From Kineococcus sp. NBC_00420 (GTDB lineage: Bacteria; Actinomycetota; Actinomycetes; Actinomycetales; Kineococcaceae), in the NCBI RefSeq assembly GCF_036021035.1, contig NZ_CP107930.1, forward strand, positions 2,604,001 through 2,668,000: DNA of 64,000 nt, in the 5' to 3' direction. The notes below the pieces were generated by a model that was given only the letters and a program-made list of their open reading frames with translations, was not told the DNA's origin and searched no databases. The position numbers and the translations under genes are program-made. Positions 8,080-23,835 of the stretch are shown here, in pieces (the first letter of the stretch is position 1; every line of letters starts with the position of its first letter).

Positions 8080-9110
8080 GCACCATGAGAGCCGTCCGCG
8101 TCGTGGGGTACCACCAGCCGCTGCAGATGCAGGAGGTTCCCACCCCCGAGGTGACGAGCCCCTTCGACGTCGTGGTGAAGATCGGCGGGGCCGGGGTCTG
8201 CCGCACCGACCTGCACATCCTCGAAGGGCAGTGGGCGCAGAAGTCCGGGGTCACCCTGCCGTACACGATCGGGCACGAGAACGCGGGCTGGGTCAGCGCG
8301 GTCGGTTCCGCGGTGACCAACGTCGCCGAGGGCGACAAGGTGATCCTGCACCCGAACACCACCTGCGGACTGTGCCGCGCGTGCCGTTCGGGCGACGACG
8401 TCCACTGCGTCGCCAAGGGTTTTCCGGGCATCGACGTGGACGGCGGGTACGCGGAACACCTCAAGACCTCCGCCCGCAGCGTCGTGAAGATCGACGACTC
8501 CCTCGAACCCTCCGACGTCGCCGCCCTGGCCGACGCCGGCCTGACGGCTTACCACGCGTGCGCCAAAGCGGCCCAGCGGTTGCGGCCGGTGGACCGGTGC
8601 GTGGTCATCGGGGCCGGTGGCCTGGGCCACATCGGGATCCAGGTGCTGGCGGCGATGACCGCGGCCGAGATCATCGTCGTCGACCGCAACCCCGACGCGG
8701 TGGAGCTGGCCCGCTCGATCGGCGCGCACCACGCGGTCGTGGCCGACGGGACCCAGGTCGAGCAGGTCCTGGAACTCACCGACGGCCGCGGCGCGGAGGT
8801 CGTCGTCGACTTCGTCGGCGAGGGCGGCTCGACCGCAGCGGGGATCAGGATGCTGCGCGAGGCCGGCGACTACCACGTCGTCGGGTACGGCGAGAACATC
8901 GACGTCCCCACCATCGACATCATCTCCGCGGAGATCAACGTCATCGGCAACCTGGTCGGGTCGTACAACGACCTGACGGAACTCATGGCCCTGGCCGCGC
9001 GCGGTCTGGTGAAGCTGCACACCGTGAAGTACGCCCTCGACGACTTCCAGACCGCGGTCGACGACCTCGACGGGGGCCGGGTGAGGGGCCGGGCCATCCT
9101 CGTCCCCTGA
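8076..9110 (+). CDS. Zinc-dependent NAD(P) alcohol dehydrogenase
   Basis: A 344-residue medium-chain dehydrogenase. Catalytic zinc ligands are visible at Cys42 (GVCRTDLH) and His67-Glu68 (GHENAG). Four structural-zinc cysteines lie at 97, 100, 103 and 111. The Rossmann motif GAGGLG is at 179-184, followed by [12 protein letters not shown], where the Asp suggests NAD+ over NADP+. It is the last gene of the operon, starting inside the MIP18 stop (ATGA). At propane and related loci this enzyme oxidises the alcohol released by the monooxygenase, for example 2-propanol or 1-propanol. The actual substrate here is unknown. Confidence 0.9.
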   Translation: MSTMRAVRVVGYHQPLQMQEVPTPEVTSPFDVVVKIGGAGVCRTDLHILEGQWAQKSGVTLPYTIGHENAGWVSAVGSAVTNVAEGDKVILHPNTTCGLCRACRSGDDVHCVAKGFPGIDVDGGYAEHLKTSARSVVKIDDSLEPSDVAALADAGLTAYHACAKAAQRLRPVDRCVVIGAGGLGHIGIQVLAAMTAAEIIVVDRNPDAVELARSIGAHHAVVADGTQVEQVLELTDGRGAEVVVDFVGEGGSTAAGIRMLREAGDYHVVGYGENIDVPTIDIISAEINVIGNLVGSYNDLTELMALAARGLVKLHTVKYALDDFQTAVDDLDGGRVRGRAILVP

Positions 9111-9167
9111 CCGCACGTCGACGCGGAGTGACGAGCGGGTGGTCTCACAGCACCAGGCCACACGCTC

Positions 9168-9183
9168 GTCACACGGACGAAAC
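9168..9183 (+). promoter_or_regulatory. GlnR-type binding half-site upstream of type III glutamine synthetase
   Basis: The sequence GTCAC-N6-GAAAC matches the actinobacterial GlnR a-b half-site consensus (gTnAc-N6-GaAAc) exactly. It lies about 90 bp upstream of the glutamine synthetase start. A second a-b pair was not found on either side. Regulation by nitrogen supply is inferred from the motif and its position. Confidence 0.5.
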
Positions 9184-9271
9184 CTGCGGCGTCCTCGAAG
9201 GCCCTAGCGTCTGCGACAAGAGTGCGGTCCTCTGGGTCCGCACGGTCCGAGGCGAGCAACTGGAGCCCTCC

Positions 9272-11449
<2,178 letters not shown>

Positions 11450-11450
11450 C

Positions 11451-11491
11451 CGCGAGCGCCTGGCCGGAACTGCTCCGGCCAGGCGCTCGCG
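11451..11491 (+). terminator. Strong hairpin after glutamine synthetase
   Basis: A perfect 18-bp GC-rich stem (left arm 11451-11468, loop ACTGC, right arm 11474-11491) starts 2 nt after the GSIII stop. No U-tract follows, as is usual in high-GC actinobacteria. Confidence 0.8.
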
Positions 11492-11511
11492 CGCCCGTCT
11501 ACGCTCGCACC

Positions 11512-11859
11512 GTGGAACTCCCCGCGGGCAGCGCCCTGGACACCCGAGAACTCGTGCTGGAGAACTCCGCCCTGGGTGCCGAACAGGTCGTCGACGGATC
11601 ACCCACCACGGGTTCCCTCGACCTCGGGACGGTGGGAGGGGTGGAACTCGGGGTGTGGGAGATGACCACGGGCACGATGCACGACGTCGAGACCGACGAG
11701 GTGTTCGTCGTCGTCGCCGGACGCGCCGAGGTCTTGATCGAGGGTGTCGCCGCGCCCCTCGTGCTCGCTCCCGGGACCGTCGGCCGGCTGGCCGCCGGGA
11801 GCCGCACCACGTGGACGGTCAGCGAGACCCTCCGGAAGGTCTACCTCCTCGGCCGGTGA
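11512..11859 (+). CDS. Small cupin-domain protein
   Basis: A 115-residue single-domain cupin (DUF861-like). It shows the two-strand pattern GVWEMTTGTMHDVETDEVFVVVAGRAEVLI followed by LAPGTVGRLAAGSRTTWTVSETLRKVYLL. A metal site is not certain: the usual first-motif His residues are sparse, with one H in TMHDVETDE. It starts with GTG 20 nt after the GSIII terminator, so it probably has its own promoter. Proteins of this type include ureidoglycolate- or polyamine-related cupins, but no substrate can be assigned. Confidence 0.7.
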   Translation: MELPAGSALDTRELVLENSALGAEQVVDGSPTTGSLDLGTVGGVELGVWEMTTGTMHDVETDEVFVVVAGRAEVLIEGVAAPLVLAPGTVGRLAAGSRTTWTVSETLRKVYLLGR

Positions 11860-12054
11860 CGAACGGACGACCACCGGGTCAGCGCATCGACGTGGAAGTC
11901 CTCGAGGCGGGTGCGGTGCTGGTCTCGGTAGCGATGCCCGCGATCGCGATCCCCACCGGTCGACTTCCCGTGTCCGGCAGTCGAGCCCCGTCTCGACCGG
12001 AGGGCAGTTCAGCACGGTCGGGCAGTCACTCGCTCGGCGTCCCCGGGATCGGGT

Positions 12055-13191
12055 TCAGCTGATCCCGTAGCGGGCGCGCCACGTCGGGTCGCTGGCTGCA
12101 CCCCAGCTGCCGTCGGGGTTGGACGTGTTCTCCCGCACCAGGTCCCGGGCCAACCGGTCGATGACGTAGGCGAGGTCGATGCGGGTGAGGACGGTCTGCG
12201 GGAGGGCGGTCTCACCGTGGACTGCTCCCACCAGGGCACCGGTGACCGTGGAGACCGCCACCGGGTGGGGTGCCGCGGCCGCCAGGGCGAGGGCGGCACG
12301 GGCACCCGTCACCTCGGGGTGGCTGAGCAGGCAGTACACCGCTCCCCACAGCGTCGACGACGAACTCCCGTCGCCCGCAGCGGCCCGCAGGACGAGCGGG
12401 GACGCCGGGGTCTCCCGGGCTGCCCGGACGGCGTCGTCGACCACCGAGACGGCGGTGAAGTCGATGCCCTGCATGATCGCTGCGCTGATCCCCTCGCCGA
12501 CCGCTTCCACGGCGTCGCCCGTGCGCAGCGCCGCTCCCGCGAGCAGGACGGCGAGCCCGGTCGGGGCGAAGGTCCGGGGTCCGTGGGTGAGGGCAGCGGA
12601 GTCGATCGCGGTGTCCACCGCCTGAGCGGGGTCACGAGCGACCTGCGCCGCGAGCGGCAACGCGCGGGCGAGCGAGTGCCATCCGTCTGCCGTTGTCACG
12701 GGGTCGAGGCGGGTCCCCCCGGAACCGGTAGCCAGTCCACGGACGGTGTCCCCCGGGTCACCAGCGGACTGGGCGAGGAGGGGAACCTCCTCGAGCCAGG
12801 CGACACCGGTGGTGCTCGAACGTCCGGGTGCGGACCAGACCCGCGCCCACCGACGGTAGGCGGCGAGCAGGTCGGCCCGGGGGTCGGCCGCTCCGGTCAC
12901 CGACCGGCGCAGAGAGGTGCGGATGCTCGCGGCGGCGGTGAAGCAGGCCAGCTGGGTAGCGACCCCGTGGCGCAGGACACCTCTCGTCGAGACTCCCGAC
13001 CCGATGGCCTCACCGACGGCGAGACCGTGCAGCAGCCCGCGAACGCGCCGTCCCACGACAGGGCTGTGCGCTGTCGGGGGCATCCCCGGGGCGGCATGTC
13101 GTCCTTCTTCCACGACAAGGAGTTCGGCCTTCCGGAGAGCCGCATCAAGCGTTGAACCCTCGAACCACCCGGTTGGCTGACGCGTTCTCAC
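12055..13191 (-). CDS. ADP-ribosylglycohydrolase-family protein with degenerate metal motifs
   Basis: A 378-residue protein with the ADP-ribosylglycohydrolase fold signature: RVRGLLHGLAVGEAIG (residues 49-64), a late STLWGAVYCLL helix, and GALVGAVHGETALP near the C-terminus. The metal-binding TDDT motif is replaced by LRHGVATQL (residues 73-81). The second site, usually DSDSTG, reads DGSSSST. Both would weaken Mg2+ binding, so it may be inactive or may bind ADP-ribose without cleaving it. It starts at a GTG overlapping the stop of the upstream small helical protein by 4 nt (GTGA), so the two are coupled. Confidence 0.72.
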   Translation of the reverse strand: MRTRQPTGWFEGSTLDAALRKAELLVVEEGRHAAPGMPPTAHSPVVGRRVRGLLHGLAVGEAIGSGVSTRGVLRHGVATQLACFTAAASIRTSLRRSVTGAADPRADLLAAYRRWARVWSAPGRSSTTGVAWLEEVPLLAQSAGDPGDTVRGLATGSGGTRLDPVTTADGWHSLARALPLAAQVARDPAQAVDTAIDSAALTHGPRTFAPTGLAVLLAGAALRTGDAVEAVGEGISAAIMQGIDFTAVSVVDDAVRAARETPASPLVLRAAAGDGSSSSTLWGAVYCLLSHPEVTGARAALALAAAAPHPVAVSTVTGALVGAVHGETALPQTVLTRIDLAYVIDRLARDLVRENTSNPDGSWGAASDPTWRARYGIS

Positions 13192-13469
13192 GGTCGTGCG
13201 AACAGGCGCCCCTCCACGGAGTCGTACTCACCAGCTCCGGACGCGGCACGGTTCCCGAGTTCGCGCAGCCCGCTGTCGGCGCCTCGGGCGGCCTGGGCCA
13301 GGGTGTCGAAGAAGGCTCGGGCCGCACGCTGCGCCCGACCGACGACCCAGTCGTCCGCGCCTGCACCTGCCGCCTCCAACGATCCCAGGAGGGTGCCGAC
13401 GTCGTCGGCGTCCGCGCGCAACGTCGCCGCCGACTGTTCGAGCTCCTCGGTCGCAACGCCGAACTGCAT
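13188..13469 (-). CDS. WXG100/EspC-like small helical protein (type VII secretion related)
   Basis: A 93-residue, almost entirely helical protein: MQFGVATEELEQSAATLRADADDVGTLL, then GADDWVVGRAQRAARAFFDTL. The length, the central Trp turn and the heptad-like spacing fit EspC or WXG100-type substrates and chaperones of ESX/type VII secretion. The canonical WXG triplet is absent (W-V-V-G). It has no signal peptide. It is translationally coupled to the ADP-ribosylglycohydrolase-like gene. No ESX core genes are in the window. Identification is by overall pattern only. Confidence 0.6.
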   Translation of the reverse strand: MQFGVATEELEQSAATLRADADDVGTLLGSLEAAGAGADDWVVGRAQRAARAFFDTLAQAARGADSGLRELGNRAASGAGEYDSVEGRLFARP

Positions 13470-13604
13470 GCTTCCTCCTCCACCGGTGAGGTCGGGACGC
13501 TACCGGCAGGCGGGCGGGGAGGCGTCGACTCGTCCACAGGCACCGATCAAGCGGGCCGTCTGGGGCGCCGATGTCTCAGAGGCTCCCGCACCTGCGGGAC
13601 GAGG

Positions 13605-13634
13605 TATAGTTAAAGCCTCAAACACTTTGGAGGC
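13605..13634 (+). promoter_or_regulatory. -10 element and hairpin covering the ribosome site of the flavin monooxygenase gene
   Basis: TATAGT (13605-13610) is a good -10 hexamer in a GC-rich background; no convincing -35 is seen. Just downstream GCCTC (13615-13619) can pair with GAGGC (13630-13634), which covers the GGAGG ribosome site of the gene starting at 13638. A flanking AAAG/CTTT pair extends the helix imperfectly. A role in translation control is conjecture. Confidence 0.4.
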
Positions 13635-13637
13635 GAG

Positions 13638-14687
13638 ATGTCCCGCAACGGCCGACGGCTCGAGCTCGGGTTCCTGACGTTCGTCGCGGACGGTGGCTCC
13701 GGCGGCCCCGCAGGAGCGCTCCAGGACGGCCTGTCACTCATCCGGTACGCGGAAGACCTCGGGTACGACTCGGCGTGGGTCCGCGTCCGGCACCACGAGC
13801 CGTTCCTGTCCTCGCCGATGACGTTCTTCGCGGCGGCTTCGCAGGTGACGCGACGGATCCACCTGGGCACCGGTGTCATTCCGATGCGCTACGAAGACCC
13901 GCTGCGCCTGGCCGAGGACGCCTCGACGGTCGACCTCCTCAGCGGAGGCCGTCTCGAACTCGGGTTGAGCAACGGGATCCCGCCGCTCGCCGCTGCGCTC
14001 GACCCCATCCACGGCGCCTCGGAGCGAGGTTTCGCCGGGGAGGCCCAGCACCGCATCGACGTGCTGCGCCGTGCGATCAGCGGCGAGCCCATCGCCCGGG
14101 CGGCCGCCCAGTACATGGGCACTCCCGCGGGCGGGGACATGCTCAGCACGCCGCACGCCGCCGGGTTGTCGGAACGGCTCTGGTACGGCGCCGGCAGCGA
14201 GCGAACAGCCGTGCGCGCCGGCACCCAGGGGTTCGACCTGCAGGTCTCCACCCTGAACAGCGAAGAGACCGGTGAACCCTTCGACGTCGTGCAGGCACGA
14301 CAGATCCGCAGCTACCGCAAGGCCTTCGCCGACGCGGGCCACTCAGGCCGGCGCTCTCCGCGGGTCTCGGCAGGACGCATCGTGCTGCCCTTCCTCGACC
14401 GTCGGGACGCCGAGGACCACCGGACGTTCATCGAGGGGTACACCTCCGGGATGACCGAAGACGGTCTGCCCAAGGAGCCGTCGCCCTTTCCCGTGCGGTT
14501 CAGCTCGATCCTCAGCGGAGACCCGGAGAGCATCGTCGAGAGCCTGCTCGCCGACGAGGTCACGGAGGAGACGGACGGTCTCGTCATCGTGCTCCCCGCT
14601 GAGGGTTCCCTCGACGTCCACCAGCGCGTGCTGCGCGCCGTCGCCGAGCACGTCGCCCCCCACCTCGGGTGGACCCCCACACGCTGA
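13638..14687 (+). CDS. LLM-class (luciferase-like) flavin-dependent oxidoreductase
   Basis: A 349-residue bacterial luciferase-family TIM-barrel protein. Family markers are LELGFLTFVADG, SAWVRVRHHEPFLSSPMTFFAAAS with the His pair typical of LLM enzymes, RIHLGTGVIPMRYEDPLRLAEDASTVDLLSGGRLELGL, and LWYGAGSERTAVRAG. It should use FMNH2 or F420H2 to oxidise an unknown substrate. A GGAGG ribosome site lies 4 nt before the ATG. It is divergent from the EspC-like/ADP-ribosylglycohydrolase-like pair and faces the end of the rRNA operon. Confidence 0.85.
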   Translation: MSRNGRRLELGFLTFVADGGSGGPAGALQDGLSLIRYAEDLGYDSAWVRVRHHEPFLSSPMTFFAAASQVTRRIHLGTGVIPMRYEDPLRLAEDASTVDLLSGGRLELGLSNGIPPLAAALDPIHGASERGFAGEAQHRIDVLRRAISGEPIARAAAQYMGTPAGGDMLSTPHAAGLSERLWYGAGSERTAVRAGTQGFDLQVSTLNSEETGEPFDVVQARQIRSYRKAFADAGHSGRRSPRVSAGRIVLPFLDRRDAEDHRTFIEGYTSGMTEDGLPKEPSPFPVRFSSILSGDPESIVESLLADEVTEETDGLVIVLPAEGSLDVHQRVLRAVAEHVAPHLGWTPTR

Positions 14688-14738
14688 ACAACCTCCCCCC
14701 ACGACATCGCGGGAAGGACGCAACTACACCCGGAAACA

Positions 14739-14778
14739 CGTGTGGGGAGCAACCCCCAGAAGGGTTGCTCCCCACACG
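14739..14778 (-). terminator. rRNA operon terminator hairpin
   Basis: A perfect 17-bp stem (14739-14755 with 14762-14778, loop of 6 nt) lies 22 nt beyond the 3' end of 5S rRNA and is followed on the minus strand by TGTTT. It also lies between convergent genes and could stop the flavin monooxygenase transcript from the other side. Confidence 0.8.
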
Positions 14779-14800
14779 CTTACCCACTACAAGAGTGAGT

Positions 14801-14917
14801 GGCCGGCGGTGACCTACTCTCCCACCCAGTCTCCCGAGCAGTACCATCGGCGCAGGTGGGCTTAGCTTCCGGGTTCGGAATGAGACCGGGCGTTTCCCCA
14901 CCGCTATGACCACCGGA
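14801..14917 (-). rRNA. rrf: 5S ribosomal RNA
   Basis: The minus strand reads GTCCGGTGGTCATAGCGG at the 5' end and ends in GGTCACCGCCGGCC; the two ends pair to form helix 1. The internal CGAACCCGGAAGCTAAGCCC is the conserved 5S core. Length is about 117 nt. Ends are placed by pairing and could be off by a few nt. Confidence 0.93.
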
Positions 14918-15121
14918 CCACAAAGGCCAGGATCAAACCACACCCCCCACCCCCACGAATAGGACTGGAGCATGTGTTCGAGTTCTCTCCCAAGAACCAC
15001 ACAATGGACGCGAACACCACAACAGCAGTGAAATCGTTAGTTGGATTGTTATCACACTCACCCCGACCCACCAAACCCACCACCATCAACCCAAAGAGTC
15101 GACACGGCGGCAGCTGGTGCG

Positions 15122-20442
<5,321 letters not shown>

Positions 20443-20631
20443 AAAAACCTACGACCACACCACCACCAAAAGCAGCAGCACAGCCAAGATCTTTAGCACT
20501 TCATAGTTGACCCTTGGACTCGAAAACCCCACCCCCCACTGGCGTGAAAGAGGCGGAGATCAATCCCAAAGGAACCCCAAACCATCACCCACCCACGCAG
20601 AAAACGCAGCGCAGTGACAGTCGATTGGGGG

Positions 20632-20652
20632 TTGATACATATATGGCATCAA
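20632..20652. repeat. AT-rich imperfect palindrome in rRNA leader
   Basis: TTGAT and ATCAA arms flank the self-complementary core CATATATG, with 1 and 2 unpaired bases. It stands out as an AT-rich patch in the GC-rich leader, next to the boxA-like element. It could be an RNA processing stem or a protein site; nothing in the sequence decides. Confidence 0.4.
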
Positions 20653-20658
20653 CATTTT

Positions 20659-20684
20659 TGGCACACTGTTGAGTTCTCAAGAAC
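20659..20684 (-). promoter_or_regulatory. rRNA leader boxA-like element
   Basis: The minus strand contains CTTGAGAACTCAACAGTGTG, matching the conserved leader element of actinobacterial rRNA operons and the spacer copy at 18526-18546. Confidence 0.6.
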
Positions 20685-20746
20685 CGGACGCACCCACCCA
20701 CAACAACCCCCACACAGAGGGCCACCCGAAGAGGGGCAACTTTCCC

Positions 20747-20776
20747 ACCTTAACCACCAACCAGGCCAAACTGCAA
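20747..20776 (-). promoter_or_regulatory. Candidate rRNA promoter P2
   Basis: On the minus strand TTGCAG (20771-20776) and TAAGGT (20747-20752) are separated by 18 nt. This is a reasonable sigma-70 type promoter about 300 nt upstream of 16S. Confidence 0.35.
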
Positions 20777-20878
20777 CCCAGTCACCATCAAGGCTTCCGG
20801 CGCCGCTAGAGCTTCAGTCCGGCCTCTGTGAGCTTGTGACCCGCAGCGGCCGCCCCGTTGCTCGTGGCGACATGAGGA

Positions 20879-20908
20879 ACATTAGACGGGTGGGTGACGG
20901 CAAGGCAA
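20879..20908 (-). promoter_or_regulatory. Candidate rRNA promoter P1
   Basis: On the minus strand TTGCCT (20903-20908) and TAATGT (20879-20884) are separated by 18 nt. The -35 hexamer is the same as that proposed for the MFS gene at 32078-32106. Confidence 0.4.
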
Positions 20909-21010
20909 ATCGCCCACGTCTGTCCGGGGTGATGTGCTGTGGCGCAACGACTTCCTTCGCTTCCCACACTCCGGTCCCCCTCGTCGGTGATCTGTTGCCA
21001 GACTGTCGGG

Positions 21011-23716
21011 GTGAGCGAGGCCACTGAGTCCCACGAGCAGGCCCCTGAACACCGGAGCGCGGAGCACGCGCGGATGGCGGAATCGCCCGGTGCGGACGGT
21101 CCCTGGCGTCTGTGGGGGCCCTACGTCTCCGGCCGGCAGTGGGGCACGGTCCGCGAGGACTACTCCGACAACGCCGACGCCTGGTCGGCCTTCACGTTCG
21201 ACCAGGCCCGGGCACGTGCGTACCGCTGGGGCGAGGACGGTCTGGGGGCGGTCTGCGACCGCTTCGGGTTCCTCAACCTCGGCGTCGCCCTGTGGAACCG
21301 CAAGGACCCGATCCTCAAGGAACGGCTGTTCGGCCTCACCAACGGCGAGGGCAACCACGGCGAGGACGCCAAGGAGTACTGGTGGTCCCTCGACGGGACG
21401 CCGTCGCACAGCTGGATGAAGTGGCTCTACCGCTACCCGCAGGCCGAGTTCCCCTACCAGCAGCTGCGCGAGGAGAACGGACGGCGCGGACGCGACGAGC
21501 GGGAGTACGAGCTCGGGGACACCGGCGTCCTGGACGAGAACCGCTTCTTCGACGTCACCGTCACCTACGCCAAGGCCGGCCCCGACGACCTCTGCATGGT
21601 CGTCCAGGCGACCAACCACGGACCGGAGGCCGCCCCGCTCGACCTGATCCCCCAGGTGTGGTTCCGCAACACCTGGACGTGGGGCTGGGACCGTCGCCGC
21701 GGGACGATGACCCAGGTGCTCCCGCCGACGCTCGCCGTCGGCGGGCTCGAGGACGTCGAGTGCGAGCACGGGCACCTCGGTCGGTACCACGTCTCCGCCG
21801 AGGGCAACCCCGAGGTGCTCTTCTGCGACAACGAGACGAACCTCGTCGACCTCTTCGGTGCCGACCACAACCCGACCGCGTTCACCAAGGACGGCATCGA
21901 CCGGCACATCGTCCGAGGGGAGCTGGACGCGGTGAACCCCCGGCACACGGGGACCAAGGCCGCGTTCTGGTACAGCTTCGACAGCGTGGCGCCGGGCGAG
22001 ACCGTCGAGGTGAGACTTCGCCTGTCACCCAACGCCCCCGGACTGAGCACCTTCGGCGCCGGCTTCGACGCGGTCGTGCAGGACCGGCAGCGCGAAGCCG
22101 ACGAGTTCTACGGCACCGTCATCCACCCCGACCTGAGCGACTCCGACCGCCACATCGCGCGCCGCGCCTACGCGGGGCTCCTGTGGACCAAGCAGCTCTA
22201 CCGCTACGACGTGCGGCAGTGGCTGAACGGCGACCCCGAGACCGAACCCGCGCCGGACTCACGCAAGCAGCGAGGGGCGCGCAACACCAGCTGGTCGCAC
22301 CTCTCGCTCGCCGACGTCATCTCGATGCCGGACGAGTGGGAGTACCCGTGGTTCGCCGCGTGGGACCTCGCCTTCCACGTCATCCCGCTCGCGCACGTCG
22401 ACCCCGAGTTCGCCAAGGAGCAGCTCGTCCTGATGTGCCGCGAGTGGTCGATGCACCCCAACGGCCAGCTCCCCGCCTACGAGTGGGCCTTCGGCGACGT
22501 CAACCCCCCCGTGCACGCCTGGGCGGCCTGGCACGTGTACCGGCTCGACGGCTACCGCGACCAGGGCTTCCTCGTCCGGGTCTTCACCAAGCTGCTGCTG
22601 AACTTCTCGTGGTGGGTCAACCGCAAGGACTCCAGCGGGTCGAACCTCTTCGAGGGCGGCTTCCTCGGGATGGACAACATCGGTCTCTTCGACCGCAGCG
22701 CGAAGCTCCCCCCGGGGTACCGCCTGGAGCAGTCCGACGCGACGAGCTGGATGGCGTTCTACTGCCAGCAGATGTTCAAGATCGCCCTCGAGCTGTCCCG
22801 GCACGACCCCGCCTGGGAGGACGCGGCGACGAAGTTCCTCGAGCACTTCCTCTCCATCGCGCAGGCGATGACGTCGTTCGGTTCCCACGACGTGTCGCTG
22901 TGGGACGAGGAGGACGGCTTCTTCTACGACGTCCTGCTGCACCCGGACGGCGCCGTCGAGCCCATGCGCGTCCCGTCGATGGTCGGACTGCTGCCGATCC
23001 TGGGCGCGACCGACGTCCCGGCCTGGATCGCCGAGGAGACTCCCGACCTCACGGCCCGGCTGCGGTGGCTGCAGAAACGTCGCCCCGACCTCACGCTGCC
23101 GCTGCTGACCCGCTCGACCCCCGAGGGACGGCGGATGCTGCTCTCGCTCGTGGACAAGCCGCGCCTGGTCCGCCTGCTCGACCGGATGTTCGACGAGGAC
23201 CAGTTCCTCTCCGCCTACGGCATCCGCTCCCTCTCCGCCGCGGTCAAGCAGGAGATCACCACGTCGCTGGAGGGGCAGACGTCGTCGATCACCTACGAAC
23301 CCGGGGAGTCCCGTACCGGACTGTTCGGCGGCAACTCCAACTGGCGGGGACCGATCTGGTTCCCGGTCAACGTGCTGCTGGCGGACAAGCTGCGCACGCT
23401 CGGACGGTTCTACGGCGACGACCTCACGGTCGAGGTGCCCAAGGGCTCCGGCAACCAGATCAACCTCGTCCAGGCGGCCGACCTCATCGACGACAGCCTG
23501 GTCTCGCTGTTCCGGCCCGTGGAGGGCAGGCGCCCGGCCGACGGCGGACGCATCGAGGCCACCCAGGACCCGCTGTGGCAGGAGCACATCTCGTTCAACG
23601 AGTACTTCGACGGAGACACCGGTGAAGGGCTCGGGGCCACCCACCAGACCGGGTGGACCGCGCTCGTCGCCCACCTGCTGCACCCCCGGCTGCCGCCGAA
23701 CCCCCCGAGTCGCTGA
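21011..23716 (+). CDS. MGH1/GH63-like glucosidase
   Basis: A 901-residue cytosolic glycoside hydrolase of the (alpha/alpha)6-barrel type, annotated in actinobacteria as glucosidase (MGH1-like/GH63 C-terminal). Recognisable stretches are WGPYVSGRQWGTVREDYS near the N-terminus, DEWEYPWFAAWDLAFHVIPLAHVDPEFAKEQL in parts, AYEWAFGDVNPPVHAWAAW (likely catalytic-pocket Asp and Glu residues), and NWRGPIWFPVN with FNEYFDGDTGEG near the C-terminus. The GTG at 21011 fits the family N-terminus, which is poorly conserved; a start further upstream (20939) is less likely. The substrate may be a manno-/gluco-oligosaccharide. It stands alone, divergent from the rRNA operon. Confidence 0.85.
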   Translation: MSEATESHEQAPEHRSAEHARMAESPGADGPWRLWGPYVSGRQWGTVREDYSDNADAWSAFTFDQARARAYRWGEDGLGAVCDRFGFLNLGVALWNRKDPILKERLFGLTNGEGNHGEDAKEYWWSLDGTPSHSWMKWLYRYPQAEFPYQQLREENGRRGRDEREYELGDTGVLDENRFFDVTVTYAKAGPDDLCMVVQATNHGPEAAPLDLIPQVWFRNTWTWGWDRRRGTMTQVLPPTLAVGGLEDVECEHGHLGRYHVSAEGNPEVLFCDNETNLVDLFGADHNPTAFTKDGIDRHIVRGELDAVNPRHTGTKAAFWYSFDSVAPGETVEVRLRLSPNAPGLSTFGAGFDAVVQDRQREADEFYGTVIHPDLSDSDRHIARRAYAGLLWTKQLYRYDVRQWLNGDPETEPAPDSRKQRGARNTSWSHLSLADVISMPDEWEYPWFAAWDLAFHVIPLAHVDPEFAKEQLVLMCREWSMHPNGQLPAYEWAFGDVNPPVHAWAAWHVYRLDGYRDQGFLVRVFTKLLLNFSWWVNRKDSSGSNLFEGGFLGMDNIGLFDRSAKLPPGYRLEQSDATSWMAFYCQQMFKIALELSRHDPAWEDAATKFLEHFLSIAQAMTSFGSHDVSLWDEEDGFFYDVLLHPDGAVEPMRVPSMVGLLPILGATDVPAWIAEETPDLTARLRWLQKRRPDLTLPLLTRSTPEGRRMLLSLVDKPRLVRLLDRMFDEDQFLSAYGIRSLSAAVKQEITTSLEGQTSSITYEPGESRTGLFGGNSNWRGPIWFPVNVLLADKLRTLGRFYGDDLTVEVPKGSGNQINLVQAADLIDDSLVSLFRPVEGRRPADGGRIEATQDPLWQEHISFNEYFDGDTGEGLGATHQTGWTALVAHLLHPRLPPNPPSR

Positions 23717-23835
23717 GGTCCTTGCGAGCTGAACCACCCGGTCGGCCGCTGCGCTCCCGGAAGTCGGCGGTCGATGCCACTCTTGGAAGGCACCGGCCAC
23801 CGAGGTCGGGCTGAATCCGGGAGGACCGGGCGTCG

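Larger units (their letters stand above)
20443..21010 (-). promoter_or_regulatory. rRNA operon leader and promoter region
   Basis: No gene is seen in these 568 nt. On the minus strand they hold the rrn promoters near 20879-20908 and 20747-20776, the boxA-like leader element (20659-20684), an AT-rich imperfect palindrome (20632-20652, arms TTGAT/ATCAA around CATATATG), and the mature-16S flanking leader. The glucosidase gene must also have its promoter here, on the plus strand. Confidence 0.6.

Noticed and set aside
13585-13598. CCCGCA/TGCGGG hairpin upstream of the flavin monooxygenase as an operator
   Set aside because: A 6-bp GC stem is expected by chance in DNA of this composition.
20443-21010. 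tRNA gene in the rRNA leader
   Set aside because: No cloverleaf with a TTC loop and an anticodon arm could be drawn.
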